Positions 42,601 through 54,089 of a stretch of DNA of 64,000 nucleotides are shown here, piece by piece. The position numbers and the translations under genes are program-made. This DNA comes from Brassica napus. Taxonomy: Eukaryota > Streptophyta > Magnoliopsida > Brassicales > Brassicaceae. The DNA is taken from positions 31,286,137-31,350,136 of the forward strand of contig NC_063450.1 of the NCBI RefSeq assembly GCF_020379485.1. Reading direction: 5' to 3'. The first letter of the stretch is position 1; each line of letters starts with the position of its first letter. The notes under the pieces are model-generated. The model had not been told where the DNA came from. It was given only the letters and a program-made list of their open reading frames with translations, and ran no database searches.

Positions 42601-45571
42601 GAAGAACTGTGATACAATATGATACAGAATGTGCTCGGAGCTGATGGTCAATTCTTTTTCCGACTATGTTTTTAGGTCAGCAAACCAGAACGATTGCTGA
42701 AGCTGTTGAACACTATGCCCAGTTGGGGCTCCGAACATTGTGTTTGGCTTGGCGTGAACTGGAAGAAGATGAGTATCTAGAGTGGTCAGTAAAGTTTAAA
42801 GAGGCTAATAGTGTTCTAGTCGATAGGGAGGTAATTGGAAAAACTCTTTTCCTTGTTCACTTTAAGCAATTATGAAGTATGCTAAGCTTAACCCTACAGT
42901 ATAATTAAGTCGATGCACTTGATTGCCTCAAATGATGCTTTTCTCGTGTCACAGTGGAGAATTGCAGAGGTGTGTCAACTGTTAGAACACGATCTTTATA
43001 TTCTAGGAGTCACTGCAATAGAAGACCGGTTGCAGGTAAAATTTTAAATGTTAAGGACATAGAGAGTTTCAAAATGTAGCATTATAAGTACCAGAGGACT
43101 ATCTTATAAATATTTGCTGATTATTTGTAGGATGGTGTACCGGAGACAATTGAGACACTTAGAAAAGCAGGGATAAACTTTTGGATGCTGACTGGAGATA
43201 AGCAGAATACAGCTATACAGATTGCTCTTTCATGTAATTTTATCTCCCCAGGTAAGTTGGGATCATTTCTTTTTCTTTGTTATTTACGTGGGGATGTTTT
43301 ACCTATTTGCTACTTATCATGCCTTGTTACCATAACAATCATGTTTATATCAGAGCCTAAAGGTCAACTTCTATTGATTGATGGAAAAACCGAAGAAGAT
43401 GTTTCTAGGAGTTTGGAGAGGGTTTTGCTTACAATGCGGACTACAACTTCAGAACCTAAGGTTCACCCCTCTCTTGAATTTTTGCATCCTTACTATCACC
43501 TGTATCAGAGAATAATTTAATGGGTCGTACAGGACGTGGCATTTGTTATTGATGGCTGGGCTCTAGAAATTGCTCTGAAACACCATCGCAAGGATTTTGT
43601 TGAATTAGCTATACTTTCTAAGACAGCCATATGTTGCCGTGTCACACCTTCACAAAAAGCTCAGGTATTCCTCCCAACCTTGGGTGCTTTCTTATTACTT
43701 TTTTTTCTCAGGCATTCTGTTCATCTTGTTACAAAGTGGCCTTGAAGTGCTCATCATCTCATGTGATGTTTTGGTTGAACTTGTTTTCTTGCCTTTACAG
43801 TTAGTTGAGATTTTAAAATCCTGTGATTATCGAACCCTAGCAATTGGTGATGGTGGGAATGATGTAAGAATGATACAGCAAGCTGATATCGGGGTCGGCA
43901 TTAGCGGAAGAGAAGGGCTGCAGGCAGCAAGAGCTGCAGATTATAGCATTGGAAGTAAGAGCATTAGCAAGATCGTTTATATTAACTTTAAGATACATAT
44001 CACATACATTTTTTTCCCTCCAACTGCTTCTGAATTTTTGATACGTAGTCCTTGTTTACAGATGAACTGTTTTAACCTATCGAAAGAGCTATAATTGGTT
44101 CTTGATGGACTGATCTTTGCGTTTGCATGCAGGATTTAGGTTTCTGAAAAGACTGATTCTTGTTCATGGGAGGTATTCGTATAACCGGACGGCATTTTTG
44201 TCCCAGTATTCCTTCTACAAATCATTGTTGATATGCTTCATCCAGATTTTGTAAGTTTATTAATTTCTCAGATATGATTTGAGTTTTCATTAGATAGTAG
44301 CATTCCTGAAATACTGACAACAGAATCTACGCAGCTTCTCGTTTATTTCAGGCGTTTCTGGAACCAGTCTTTTCAACTCGGTTAGCTTGATGGCTTATAA
44401 CGTTTTCTACACCAGTGTTCCTGTTCTAGTTAGTGTAATTGATAAAGATCTTAGTGAAACGACAGTAATGCAACATCCTCAAATTTTATTCTACTGCCAA
44501 GCTGGAAGGTATGCATTGACTAATTTTGTGTATAAATCTGCTTTGTTTCATAGGTTAATGCATATATCTGTATATTCTCATGTTTTTTTTCTCAATCCAG
44601 GCTTCTCAATCCAAGCACATTTGCGGGGTGGTTTGGTCGATCCCTTTTTCACGTGAGTAGTGTCATCTCAAATCTACTTAAAATGAGGCTTTTGTTCATT
44701 TTCCCATGTAAAAAAAAAGAATCTGAAATCTGGTATTTTATTTGCAGGCGATTGTTGTATTTGTAATAACTATTCACGCATATGCTTATGAGAAAAGTGA
44801 AATGGAGGAGCTTGGAATGGTAGCTCTCTCTGGATGTATATGGCTTCAGGCTTTTGTTGTCGCTCAAGAAACCAAGTACAGCTCCTTACCCTTGCGTCTG
44901 GGTTACACACATACATCGCTTTTTGAATGTGCATATTTATGATACATACACCGATGCTTAATAATTATTGTCTCTCCTGTTCGATGCCAGCTCCTTTACG
45001 GTGTTGCAACACCTTTCCATTTGGGGAAATCTGGTCGGATTCTATGTCCTAAACTTTCTCTTCAGCGCCATACCATCATCGGGAATGTACACGATCATGT
45101 TCCGCCTTTGTTCTCAACCTTCTTACTGGATTACGATGTTTGTAAGTGTCAATCAAAGTCATCTCCTACTATTAAATCTCCATTAACAAACCACCTAGCC
45201 TAGGAATAATAATAATAATCCCCTGTCGTTATTCTCTTGTGCAGCTGATAGTTGGAGCAGGGATGGGTCCTATATTCGCATTGAAGTACTACCGTTACAC
45301 ATACAGACCCAGCAAGATCAATATACTCCAACAAGCTGAACGTATGGGCGGTCCAATACTGACTCTAGGTAACATTGAAACGCAACCGAGGACCATCGAG
45401 AAGGACGTGTCTCCAGTATCCATCCGAAGCCCGGTTTACGAGCCTCTGTTATCAGAATCTCCAAACCCAACTCGACGCTCATTTGGCCCTGGAGCTCCTT
45501 TCGAGTTTTTCCAGTCTCAGTCAAGATTGTCATCATCCTCTGGTTATACCCGAAACTGCAAAGACAATTAA
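39674..45571 (+). CDS. ALA2: Aminophospholipid ATPase 2 (P4-type flippase), 24 coding exons
   Basis: ALA2 is a P4-ATPase that flips phosphatidylserine to the cytosolic leaflet, working with an ALIS (Cdc50-like) partner; in Arabidopsis it acts in the prevacuolar/endosomal system. Exons: 39674-39798, 39891-40104, 40198-40314, 40405-40497, 40589-40763, 40907-41073, 41177-41281, 41504-41601, 41700-41842, 41955-42051, 42197-42306, 42401-42565, 42676-42830, 42955-43035, 43131-43251, 43354-43460, 43533-43664, 43801-43954, 44133-44250, 44335-44508, 44601-44652, 44748-44875, 44991-45141, 45245-45571. All are GT-AG and in phase, giving about 1102 residues, near the 1107 recalled for Arabidopsis. Key motifs: DGET of the actuator domain (40417-40428), DKTGT with the phosphorylated Asp at about residue 381 (41746-41760), KGAD of the nucleotide domain, [10 protein letters not shown], and [10 protein letters not shown] (from 43846). 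Ten membrane segments are expected. No break is seen. Confidence 0.95.
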
Positions 45572-46411
45572 AAAGATTTGAGTTTTTTTTTTCTTCTCTC
45601 TTTTTCCCCACATTTTTAAAGGTCCGTCACATATCTTAACTGGAAATGCAGTTGAAAGCCAAAAAAAAAACGAAAGAAATGGGAAACTTGTTTAGAACAG
45701 TTGTATATAGACCGCTTTACTGGATTTATCAGGTATTGAAAGGTAGTCTTATAAACTCGCGTCCTCTTGTTCGACAAAACCCCTGTTCGTTTACGTGCTG
45801 CGCGACCTGCAACTAAAATTACGTGTCTCGTTCGTTTACCTGTGTCTCGTTCGTTTATTTGCGACCAGTTGTGTGATCAATTTTCTTTTAATTTTTAGTC
45901 GTTGTTTTTCGATGGAGCCTGCGATTGGTCGCGACTGCATGGCATCAAAACAAACAATGATCTGCGGTGGTCGCGACTGCATGGCATCAAAACAAACAAT
46001 GATCTGCGACTTGCAACCAACCGCAGTGAAAATCTTTGAACCAAAGCTCTTGCTTAAATTGCTTCTGGACAGAACCATATTAGATAATTTGATTCGTGAT
46101 CTGAGAAGGGTGTATCTCAGTCCAGAAACCTTTTAGTCAGCAAGAATAACCTATTTATTTTTGTCAACCATGTTATTAGATAAGACTATAGCCTACATAA
46201 TTTACCAGTGGCCATCAAATATGTATATTAATTATATGCAGCAGAAATATAAATATTGATACAATTTTTTTTTTATAATAAGATTTTGAAACTAGTCGTC
46301 ACAAATCACAATTTAAAGTGATTCCAAAATGTAAAATAAAAAAAAGGAAAAATGTGTTTGAATATCATCCCACTATACCGATATTGCCAAGTTTGAACAA
46401 AAAAAAAAACA
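45572..46411. other. ALA2 3' flank with a MITE-like repeat
   Basis: The ALA2 3' UTR extends to about 45780. At 45780-46030 there is a MITE-like piece (CCTGTTCGTTTACGTGCTGCGCG... ending GCGACTTGCAACCAACCGC). It contains a tandem duplication of about 41 bp around GGTCGCGACTGCATGGCATC (from about 45927 and 45968). A 113-residue open frame over it is not credible as a gene. The rest is AT-rich. Confidence 0.45.
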
Positions 46412-46663
46412 CACTACAAGAAATTGTTTAATTTGTGACCACTTAATCAGAAAGAAATTGGTCAGAAACAAGCATTTTTGTCCCATTTCTCACCACTTAT
46501 AGTCGTCAAAAATACTCCGTCAGAAATCGGATTTGGTCAGGAAGTGGTCAATAATTATTGACCATATAAATGGTCAGTAATTTCGTCAGAATTATCGTCA
46601 TAAACTGGTCACAACAATGTTGACGATTTTGTGACGTGTTTCTAACCCTTTTTATATGATGAA

Positions 46664-48236
46664 CTAGGATCGGCCCGCCCTACGGGCGGAAAGTTATAAT
46701 AAAACTATTTTATATGATTTCATATTAGTTTATAAAGTATTTAAAATCATTTTAGAAAATGATATTATAGACAAACAAATAATGAAAAGAATTTTTAGAT
46801 CATATTGTTATTTTCAATAAATATTTTTGGTTTGAATTAAAATGAACGTAACCTTCATTATTTTCTTTTTTAGAGAATAAAAAATTAGCAAAAATATTTT
46901 ATAAAATGTAATAATATATACATATATATACTATTATTATTTCTATTTCAATTTGATATAATAAAAATATAAAGTTTAAATAAATAATGCTAAATTTATT
47001 TTAAGACGATTTAAATTTTAAAACAATTTTACACAAATTATTTCTTTTATGATAATAAATTAGTCTACCTCCAAACTAAGTCATTTAAAATATAATTGAT
47101 TAAAATAATTAAATCTCAATTTTAAAACACTATATATAGTTATCTAGATATAAACCTGGAAATGGGCTTTTTTATCTCTCTCGCATAACTTACACAATAT
47201 AAGACTCAATCGTAATGTAAATGGCACATAAGTTGATTTGTTTACGTTTTTATTTAAGAGCTTTTTCTGAAATATCCTTAAACAAAATCAAATTAAAGAG
47301 AACATGTCGTCCACTCAAATCTTATCGTCTTCTGTCCTCTCAATCTTTAACGGCGTAGTTCTAAACAAACTCTACACAGCCGCACAATCCACTCCGTCTC
47401 CGCCGGCGATCCACTGGTTCCCACCTCTCGGCAGCAACGGCCATCAGATATACCTCTCTCTCCTCTCGTCCCTGTTCGGAAACAACGAAGACATCGCCAG
47501 CGATGTCTCAGTGGCGTGTTGGTTGGCAACGGTTACGTCACTAACTCAGCCCAAACTTCATCTGAAAAGTCAAATATGAAGGTGTCCACTCAATATTCTC
47601 AAGATCGCTATTTAATTAAAACAACTACCTTGTCGTTCGTGAGCATGGCGGCGCTGATTAGCTTTTCCATTTTTTTTTACTTTTTGCGCTTCCCAGAACG
47701 GGTCATTACTTTCTCGGTCGTGTTGCAATTGAAAGAGTAGGAATTGTGAATGTCTTTTGCTGTAAACAGAATTCCAGAGAGAGAAATAGTGAAGAATGGA
47801 ATGTAGATTGCAGTGGTGAGAGCCATGGAAGTCGACATCCATATTTATAGGTACGATTCTGAGAAACGCAAAGACGGTGGGGTTACTGCATCCTTTAGTG
47901 AGAGGCGAAAAGTTTGTTGTCGCAGTTATGAAGCTTTATTAGATCAATTGAATGAGGCGTTTTCTAAGAGTCTCTGAAAGATAGGGTATGCGAGGAGACG
48001 ATGATGACATTTGGAGTTGCGGACAATAGACCATTCTCGAATACACGGCCCATAAAAAATTAAGTTTTGTAGAAATAAGCCCATCCAATTGCCAAGCCTA
48101 TCTGATTTGAGAATTAATGAAACGCAGAATTTCGTTGCAGGAGGACACGTGTTGCAACAGTATCATACGAATTTATGACCTGTCAGCTGACGTGGATAGC
48201 CTGGGAGAGATACAAACCCTTCTTTATATATAAAGA
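46664..48236 (-). mobile_element. Non-autonomous Helitron inside the CACTA element
   Basis: Read on the minus strand it starts TCTTTATATATAAAG after host A (48236), and ends with the hairpin CCGCCC-GTA-GGGCGG, then CTAG (46664-46667) followed by host T. These are the canonical Helitron ends and A/T insertion site. Length 1573. No Rep/helicase is present. It carries an unidentified plus-strand reading frame at 47304. Confidence 0.85.
47304..47579 (+). CDS. Possible captured gene fragment in the Helitron, unknown
   Basis: A 91-residue frame with normal protein-like composition (segments IFNGVVLNKLYTAA, IHWFPPLGSNGHQIYLSLLSS) in DNA that is less AT-rich than the rest of the Helitron. The family is not recognised. 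Helitrons often carry pieces of host genes. The last dozen residues look like non-coding sequence, so this is probably a truncated first exon. Confidence 0.35.
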   Translation: MSSTQILSSSVLSIFNGVVLNKLYTAAQSTPSPPAIHWFPPLGSNGHQIYLSLLSSLFGNNEDIASDVSVACWLATVTSLTQPKLHLKSQI

Positions 48237-48599
48237 TTGGTGACCACTCTGTGACCATTTGTTTTGATTACTTTTTGACCGGCTTGTGACAATTTATTAT
48301 TGACAAACTTTGAACCACTTATTTTCTAACGACATTCTAACCATCTATTAGTGTTTTTTTTATTAATCAACAAAATTGTATCTAATATAAATAAATGACA
48401 AAATCAAATATTTTTATAATTAAAATCTAAATAATAGCGTTCGAAATAGTTTTAGCAAAATACTTAAATAAAGGCTGAATAAGTTGTGTCTTATAGTTAA
48501 CAAACAAGTTACAATTGGTCATTACTAAAGTTTTAACCACAAAACAGAAGCATGATAACTACAAAACAGAAGCATGGTAACTAATACATAATTATTCTT

Positions 48600-49456
48600 G
48601 AGTGGCATCTTCATCTTCATCTAGCAATTCTGGAAATTTGCTAACAACCTTATGTGCCAAGTTTTGCAGATACTTTATAACTTTACCTTGGTCCACTTTG
48701 TCATTCCTCCAAAGTCACAATCTTCTCATTTGCCATAGCAATCTTCTCATATGCCAAAGCAATCTTCTCGCTTGCAATACGTAATTGCTCATCTTGGTCT
48801 AAATTAGGCATGAATCTAGCTGAAGAAGGTGGTTGTCCTGGCTCTGGTAGTGTTCCAAACCCAAAACGGTGATCCTTAATTATAGGAGTTTCCTGTAAAA
48901 AGATACATATAATGAAAGAACAGAAAAAAAATAACTATAGAAACATCAATTGACTCACCCTTAAAACAAGAGTGTTGATCTCTGCTTGGGTAAGATGGTT
49001 TGTCTCAGTTGATCTATCTTGAGTTAGCTGATCATTTATCTTCTCTTTGACAGTCTCCACAATCTGCTTCACCTTCTTGTCACGAAATGCATCGTTTACC
49101 ATTTCTATTGTATCCCTAGATTCTACCACCATTCTAGATTCTTCTATACTAACCGGCACATATTCACTAGTACTAGGTATATTTCCTATATCAACTTCTC
49201 CATGTAAATACCAGATTTTATAATTAGGAGTAAATCCACACTGTTACAAATGATTCCATACTCTTTCTATGGGAATAAATTTACTATTATCACAACGAAT
49301 ACAAGGACAAAACATCTTACCTCTTCTCAAAGTAATATCTTGGTTTCCGAATCACATAAATTCTTTAAGCCCTTCCGCAAACTCCTTTGAAATCTGTCCA
49401 TTGGAATCCCATTGATTGTTCATCCAAGAACGAAAATTAGAAATATTTGATGACAT
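48600..49456 (-). pseudogene. Fused remnants of CACTA genes
   Basis: From the ATG at 49456 the frame reads a transposase-associated domain start (SNFRSWMNNQW...), meets a TGA near 49350, then resumes (GNQDITLRRGKMFCPCIRC... GFTPNYKIWYLHGEVDIG). About 49159-48935 is a 74-residue helical segment. At about 48890-48600 a further piece (FGFGTLPEPGQPPSSARF, then a coiled KIALAYEKIAMANEKI stretch, ending DEDATQE and stop) resembles the end of Transposase_24 proteins. The catalytic domains between are missing, consistent with an internal deletion joining two genes. Confidence 0.65.
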
Positions 49457-49861
49457 TTTCAGTGTGTTCCTTTCGTAGTTTATGTGAATCGCCTACTATG
49501 AGGTACATTATTTATATAGAGATCGTGTGTTGAACGGCTAGTTTGTAAACGTACGCAAAAATCAAAATTTTGACATTTTCTGACCACTATCTAAACGGCC
49601 ACAAACAGCTAATTTTGAAAACAAGTGCGACGACTTTTTGATCAAATGCTGACCACGTTTTTGACCATATTTTAATTGTCAATATTTGGTCATAACGTTT
49701 TGACCATTTTCTAATCATCTCTTTTCGTCGTTAATTACTGCCACTTTATGTCCACATCTTTTACTCTTCATTAAATTGTCGGTTTGTGGTCACAAATCGT
49801 TTTGATCAATTAAAGTGGTAATAATTTTGGTCAAAAAATATAATGTTTCGTTGTAGTGACA

Positions 49862-50690
49862 GTACGTAGTAGTTTTCTGAATTTTACGTTTATTCAAACT
49901 AATAAAATTTCCGAACGGACTTGATGAGTAGCTAGACATCATCCATTCCTTCCGGAAATCATAACTAATACAAATAACTTTGACTATTATTGTAAGTGCA
50001 AAATCTTATTAAGACAAATATGTTATATATCAGTGATGATATTATTCACCGATCGAAAGTATTGAATATTCAATTTTCCTATATAGAATGGGCCATAAAA
50101 AGAATAACATATGATGCCATGGTACATATCTATATCTATATCTATATATATCTCTCTCTCTCTATATATATATATGTTAAGGTACATAGTTAGGTTGCAA
50201 CAAATTTAAATTGTATGTATGCAACAAAAGATAATACTATAGAACAATAATGCTTTGCACATTAATGGCGCAGGATTTAGTTGTGGATCTAGATTAGATA
50301 GATCGATCCATAAACCAATAGTTGTGTTAGACTTTTTTTTCACAACTCTAGAGTCTAGACGCTTTACATAGCAAGATATACTTCGTAAGGGTTATTGGTT
50401 GTTGTATTTTAATGGATTTGAAAATCCGAACTAAATCTACTGTTATTGGTTCTATGATTTTCAAATCTGTATTAAAGTCATGTGTTATTGGTTTAATGAT
50501 TCATAAATTCTGTATCAAATCAAGTGTTATTCAATCGTACGGATTTACTAATATATTTGATTTTATAATGGATTTGAATGGATTTGTTTGGATTTTTTAG
50601 TTAAAAATACAAAGACTCAAATCCGAGGGAAAACCTCCAGATTTGCATATTTTACCTGGATTTATAAATACTATATGGATTTCTAAATCA
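49862..50690. other. Intergenic, with AT/CT microsatellite
   Basis: No gene is supported. An ATCTAT/CTCTCT/TATATA compound microsatellite lies at 50127-50176. At about 50405-50600 imperfect repeats of GTTATTGGTT-TATGATTTTCAAATC occur, possibly a degenerate MITE. Confidence 0.4.
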
Positions 50691-51100
50691 AGTTTTTGTT
50701 CTCAAACTAGCACTCAAGGTCAAAAGTCACAAAAATAGCACTTAATGTTTTATCAAAAGTCACAAATTTAGGGTTTAGAGTTAAAGGGTAGAGTTTAGGA
50801 TTTAGGGTTTAGGGTTTAGAGTTTAGGGTTTAGGGTTTAGAGTTTAGGGTTTAGGGTTTAGGGTTTAGAGTTTAGGGTTTACAGTTTAGGGTTTAGGGTT
50901 TAGGGTTTAGGGTTTAGAGTTTAGGGTTTAGGGTTTAGAGTTGAGAAATGAGGTTTTGGGGATAAGATTTCAAATTTTGAAAAATAAAAAAATTAAAATT
51001 TTCAAAGGATAAACTTAGAAAAGTGCTATTTTGGTCATTTTAATTTTTGAGTGCTATTTTTGTGATATAAACTTAGAAATGTGCTATTTTGGAGATTTTC
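50690..51100. mobile_element. MITE containing interstitial telomere-like repeats
   Basis: Inverted flanks (CAAAAATAGCACTT on the left; AAGTGCTATTTTGGTC and GAGTGCTATTTTTGTGA on the right) surround about 185 bases of TTTAGGG and TTTAGAG units at 50760-50945. TTTAGGG is the plant telomere repeat. The ordered flanks and the related copy at 13350-13580 indicate a transposon family rather than a chromosome end. Confidence 0.65.
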
Positions 51101-52745
51101 CCTTTCTAAATCAATCAAAATATATAAACCAATAACACATTCTTTCCGATAAATACTCGAGATTATTTAGCCTCAGTTCATGTCTATGACCCATATATAA
51201 GAAGCGTGATTTAGCTAAATATCATGTTTGTCTCTACGATATAATCTTTTTTTTTTTTTTTTTTTTTTTGTCATCACTCTACGATATAATCAATTCAAAC
51301 AAAATCTCATCCACGGACTATAAACTAACTAATGCTGCCAACACGAAGAAGCTTGTTCACTAAACGTCCAACTGTTTAGTCTCTTCGCATTGTATTATTC
51401 ATCTACCATGGTGCTCTCATCTCAACGAGTACACTCCATCAGAAAAGTCAAGAAAAAGATGGGAAGTGAAGTACATACAAGATACAATGCACCAAAATCT
51501 TGAAGAAGAAGTGAATAGTTCGAGGTTCCATGTACCACAATATTTAAATCCAAGATTTATTTGGGTCCATTTTATGGTGTTTTTGGCCCACTGTCCTTGT
51601 TCCATCGTATGGATGTATATATGTAATGCATGATAATGAAATATGACTCGGGGGGACATCTAAAGGACTGATCGTCCCATCGAGATGAGAATGGGAACTA
51701 ATAAGTATTGGTGGGTCATGCGGTCCACTTGACACCATCACACCCCGACACACAGCCTTTGTATATTTGCTATTATGTTTATATTTATTTATGTATATAC
51801 GATGCACATGATCACTGTGCAATACACATTTGTTTATACACAAATCGTATTTATACGAATAATGAACACTTGTCTGCAATGTACAGCTGTCGCTCAGATA
51901 AGTATTTCTCCAAGGAAACAAAGTGCTCTCGGAGCGGAGATAAATATTATTCTTTTTCTTTTTATTTAAGAAACTATAGTGTCACGAGAACATCAGCAAC
52001 GCAGAATATTAAAGGGTTTTTTAACCCTTGAATCCCACATAAAACATAAAAACCGGTCTAAAAGGCTTCAGTAAGGATCGTTGTTGATTCTTTGCACTGT
52101 TTGCAAGCTCCACCGACACGTGGTGGTCCGCGATTGGTGCGCTTTTTAATTTTTTTTTTTAATTTGACAAAAAAAATTAAAAAAAAAAATTTAAGAAATC
52201 ACAATGTGAATTTTAGGGATAATGCTGCTCTAATATTGCAGACTTAAAGATTTGTAGTAAATGGTAGGGGACTAGTTTATCAGTTCCATTATCAACAAAC
52301 GAAACCTAACGATAACGTTATCCCTCCACTAAATATACTCGGAGGGAAATATAATGCTATTATTTGAATGTTTTACTACTCGCTTCGTTTTTAAGGAATT
52401 TTTTTTTTTTCAATTAGATGATGTACTGTTCAGTGAATCGCTCTAAAAAAAGTATTGTTCAATGAAAACCGACGTGAGAAAACTCTACAATTAAGAATGT
52501 ATGTATAAGACATTAATGAAAAAATAAACAATTAAATACAACACTTTTTTTTACTATTAAACAGAATATTTTGAAGTAAACATTACATAGGAATTCGATC
52601 AATATTGAAAATATTACAAGTTCCAAGAGATCAATATTACAATAAAATTATGGACTCTTTTTTCTTTTAAGGTAGAGGAATATTTTTTAAAAATCACGGC
52701 ATAGTACAGTCTCTTAATTAACACTCATGAAAAAAATCGTAAAAA
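51101..52745. other. Intergenic, nothing coding recognised
   Basis: Contains a poly-T run (about 51247-51270), an AT-rich palindrome at 52148-52193, and several short unconvincing frames. The DUF829 gene recalled between ALA2 and TZF5 in Arabidopsis is not visible here. Confidence 0.4.
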
Positions 52746-52854
52746 TTGATCATGTCAGTAGATCGTTCACCGCGGTACTCCGCCACTGTATACTTCTTTC
52801 CGTCGGAAGTTTCTCCGACCATTCACATTGATCATGTCAGTAGATCGTTCACCC
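52746..52854. repeat. 83-bp-spaced duplication of the TZF5 3' end
   Basis: A 26-base stretch (TTGATCATGTCAGTAGATCG plus TTCACC) occurs at 52746-52771 and again at 52829-52854. The second copy contains the TZF5 stop codon and last codons. The first copy lies just beyond it, so the gene end appears duplicated in tandem with a spacing of 83. Confidence 0.85.
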
Positions 52855-53974
52855 ATCCAAGATCAAGATCGCCATTAGAACCAATCTCAAAGCTACTCTT
52901 ATCCCTAGCTTCCGCCGCTGCAGTTGCAGTCGCCGTGAAATCGCTTACACGACCACCACGTGGTGTAAACTCTTCACTGAAAAAGCTCGGCGGCGGAGGC
53001 TGAAGCTGAAGCTGAAGCTGGCCATTGAGGTAACTTGGAGTAGAAGAAGGTGAAAGAGCAAATTGAAGATCTCTATCTCCGACGTCAAGCCACGGTGGAA
53101 GACGGTGATGATAATGGTTGCTCAGACTTGATGAGGCAAGCATCGACGCCGTTGAAACAGGCATGGTAACCATAGACGACGGAGAAGCCGCGGTGAGTGC
53201 TTGCGTGAGACCAAAGGAATCTAAAGAATTAATCAGTTCGTTTAGAACTTCCTTGTACTTCACGGCTGATCGGTGGCTACTCAGCCGTGAAACTGCAGCG
53301 ACTTTATTAGCCGGAGATAGAGGTGGAGACGACGACGGTGAATGTGCTAAACCCAAGAGAGGGCTCGTCGGAGAGTGGGAACAAAACACACAACACCCAT
53401 TACTCTTGTTACTTAACACCGACGCGGGTGATGACAACGCCGATCCGCCACCGCCGGAGACGAAACTTTCTGGCGGTGGAAGAACTCTAAGCTGCGGCGG
53501 AGAGTGAGCAAAGAAACATATTTTTCTCGTACACTGCTTACCGTCTTTACAAGCTTCCGTACGGTAACGACTAGGATGGAGCCAACACTCGAAAACGCCG
53601 TGCGCGAAGCCGCACTCGTCACCACGGCTACAATCACCACCGTGGCGAAACTCAGGACAGACATCACCCGTGTAGTGATACCGGCGAGGGTCACGGCGAC
53701 GAGCCTTTTCGCCGGGATGAGAGAAAGGACAGTCGGTCCAGTCGTGGCTACGGCTACGAGTGCACCGTCTGATCTTGAATTCGTACATTCGGAAATGGTC
53801 TCCGGCGTAAGGATCGTCGGAGTCAGAGTCGTAATGATAGTCTTTCTGATCGTTACCGTCGCGACGGGGACTAGAAGCCGATGAGGGAGATTTGGCGGAG
53901 GAAAGAAGCTTTCTCGATGGAATAACCACCGTTGGTCTACCGATGTGGCCGGAGTTGTGATGCTCGACGTCCAT
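52832..53974 (-). CDS. TZF5: Plant tandem CCCH zinc-finger protein TZF5, intronless
   Basis: 380 residues, single exon, as is usual for this subfamily. An arginine-rich region at residues 64-103 has C-X5-H-X4-C-X3-H (C71, H77, C82, H86). The two plant-type fingers are C106-X8-C115-X5-C121-X3-H125 and C142-X5-C148-X4-C153-X3-H157, separated by 16 residues. Family members shuttle between nucleus and cytoplasmic granules, bind RNA and act in ABA/GA responses and seed germination. The N-terminus is Ser/Asp-rich. The C-terminal half is Ser/Pro-rich with [22 protein letters not shown] and a terminal DLGWVNDLL motif. TZF5 is preferred over TZF4 or TZF6 because of its place beyond ALA2, as in Arabidopsis. 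No damage is seen. Open frames on the opposite strand are shadows. Confidence 0.92.
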   Translation of the reverse strand: MDVEHHNSGHIGRPTVVIPSRKLLSSAKSPSSASSPRRDGNDQKDYHYDSDSDDPYAGDHFRMYEFKIRRCTRSRSHDWTDCPFSHPGEKARRRDPRRYHYTGDVCPEFRHGGDCSRGDECGFAHGVFECWLHPSRYRTEACKDGKQCTRKICFFAHSPPQLRVLPPPESFVSGGGGSALSSPASVLSNKSNGCCVFCSHSPTSPLLGLAHSPSSSPPLSPANKVAAVSRLSSHRSAVKYKEVLNELINSLDSFGLTQALTAASPSSMVTMPVSTASMLASSSLSNHYHHRLPPWLDVGDRDLQFALSPSSTPSYLNGQLQLQLQPPPPSFFSEEFTPRGGRVSDFTATATAAAEARDKSSFEIGSNGDLDLGWVNDLLT

Positions 53975-54089
53975 GACTACGTGGCTAAAGACGAGAGAGA
54001 AAGTTTTATTATCTTGCTTTGGTTTGGAGACAGAGACTGGAAGTGATAATGTAAGATAAAATGATAGATGCTTTGTTGTCTATATATAT

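Larger units (their letters stand above)
46412..49858 (-). mobile_element. Deleted CACTA element with ACA target duplication
   Basis: Begins CACTACAAG (46412) and ends TTGTAGTG (49858), flanked by ACA at 46409-46411 and 49859-49861. Subterminal motifs are TGGTCA/TGACCA-based (46430-46640, 48237-48350, 49565-49840), a different family from the CACTA at 28-36 kb. On the minus strand a transposase-associated domain begins at the ATG at 49456, followed by part of a Transposase_24-type protein ending near 48600. The catalytic transposase region is gone, so it is non-autonomous. A Helitron has inserted at 46664-48236. Confidence 0.88.

Noticed and set aside
45795..46136. A 113-residue plus-strand frame after ALA2
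   Set aside because: It spans a MITE-like piece with a direct duplication, has no recognisable domain, and sits in probable 3' flank.
50760..50945. A true chromosome end or telomere remnant
   Set aside because: The array is short, degenerate (TTTAGAG mixed with TTTAGGG), bounded by inverted transposon ends, and followed by ordinary genic DNA.
52746..53884. Plus-strand frames of 85 to 129 residues opposite TZF5
   Set aside because: They are shadows of the well-supported TZF5 coding strand.
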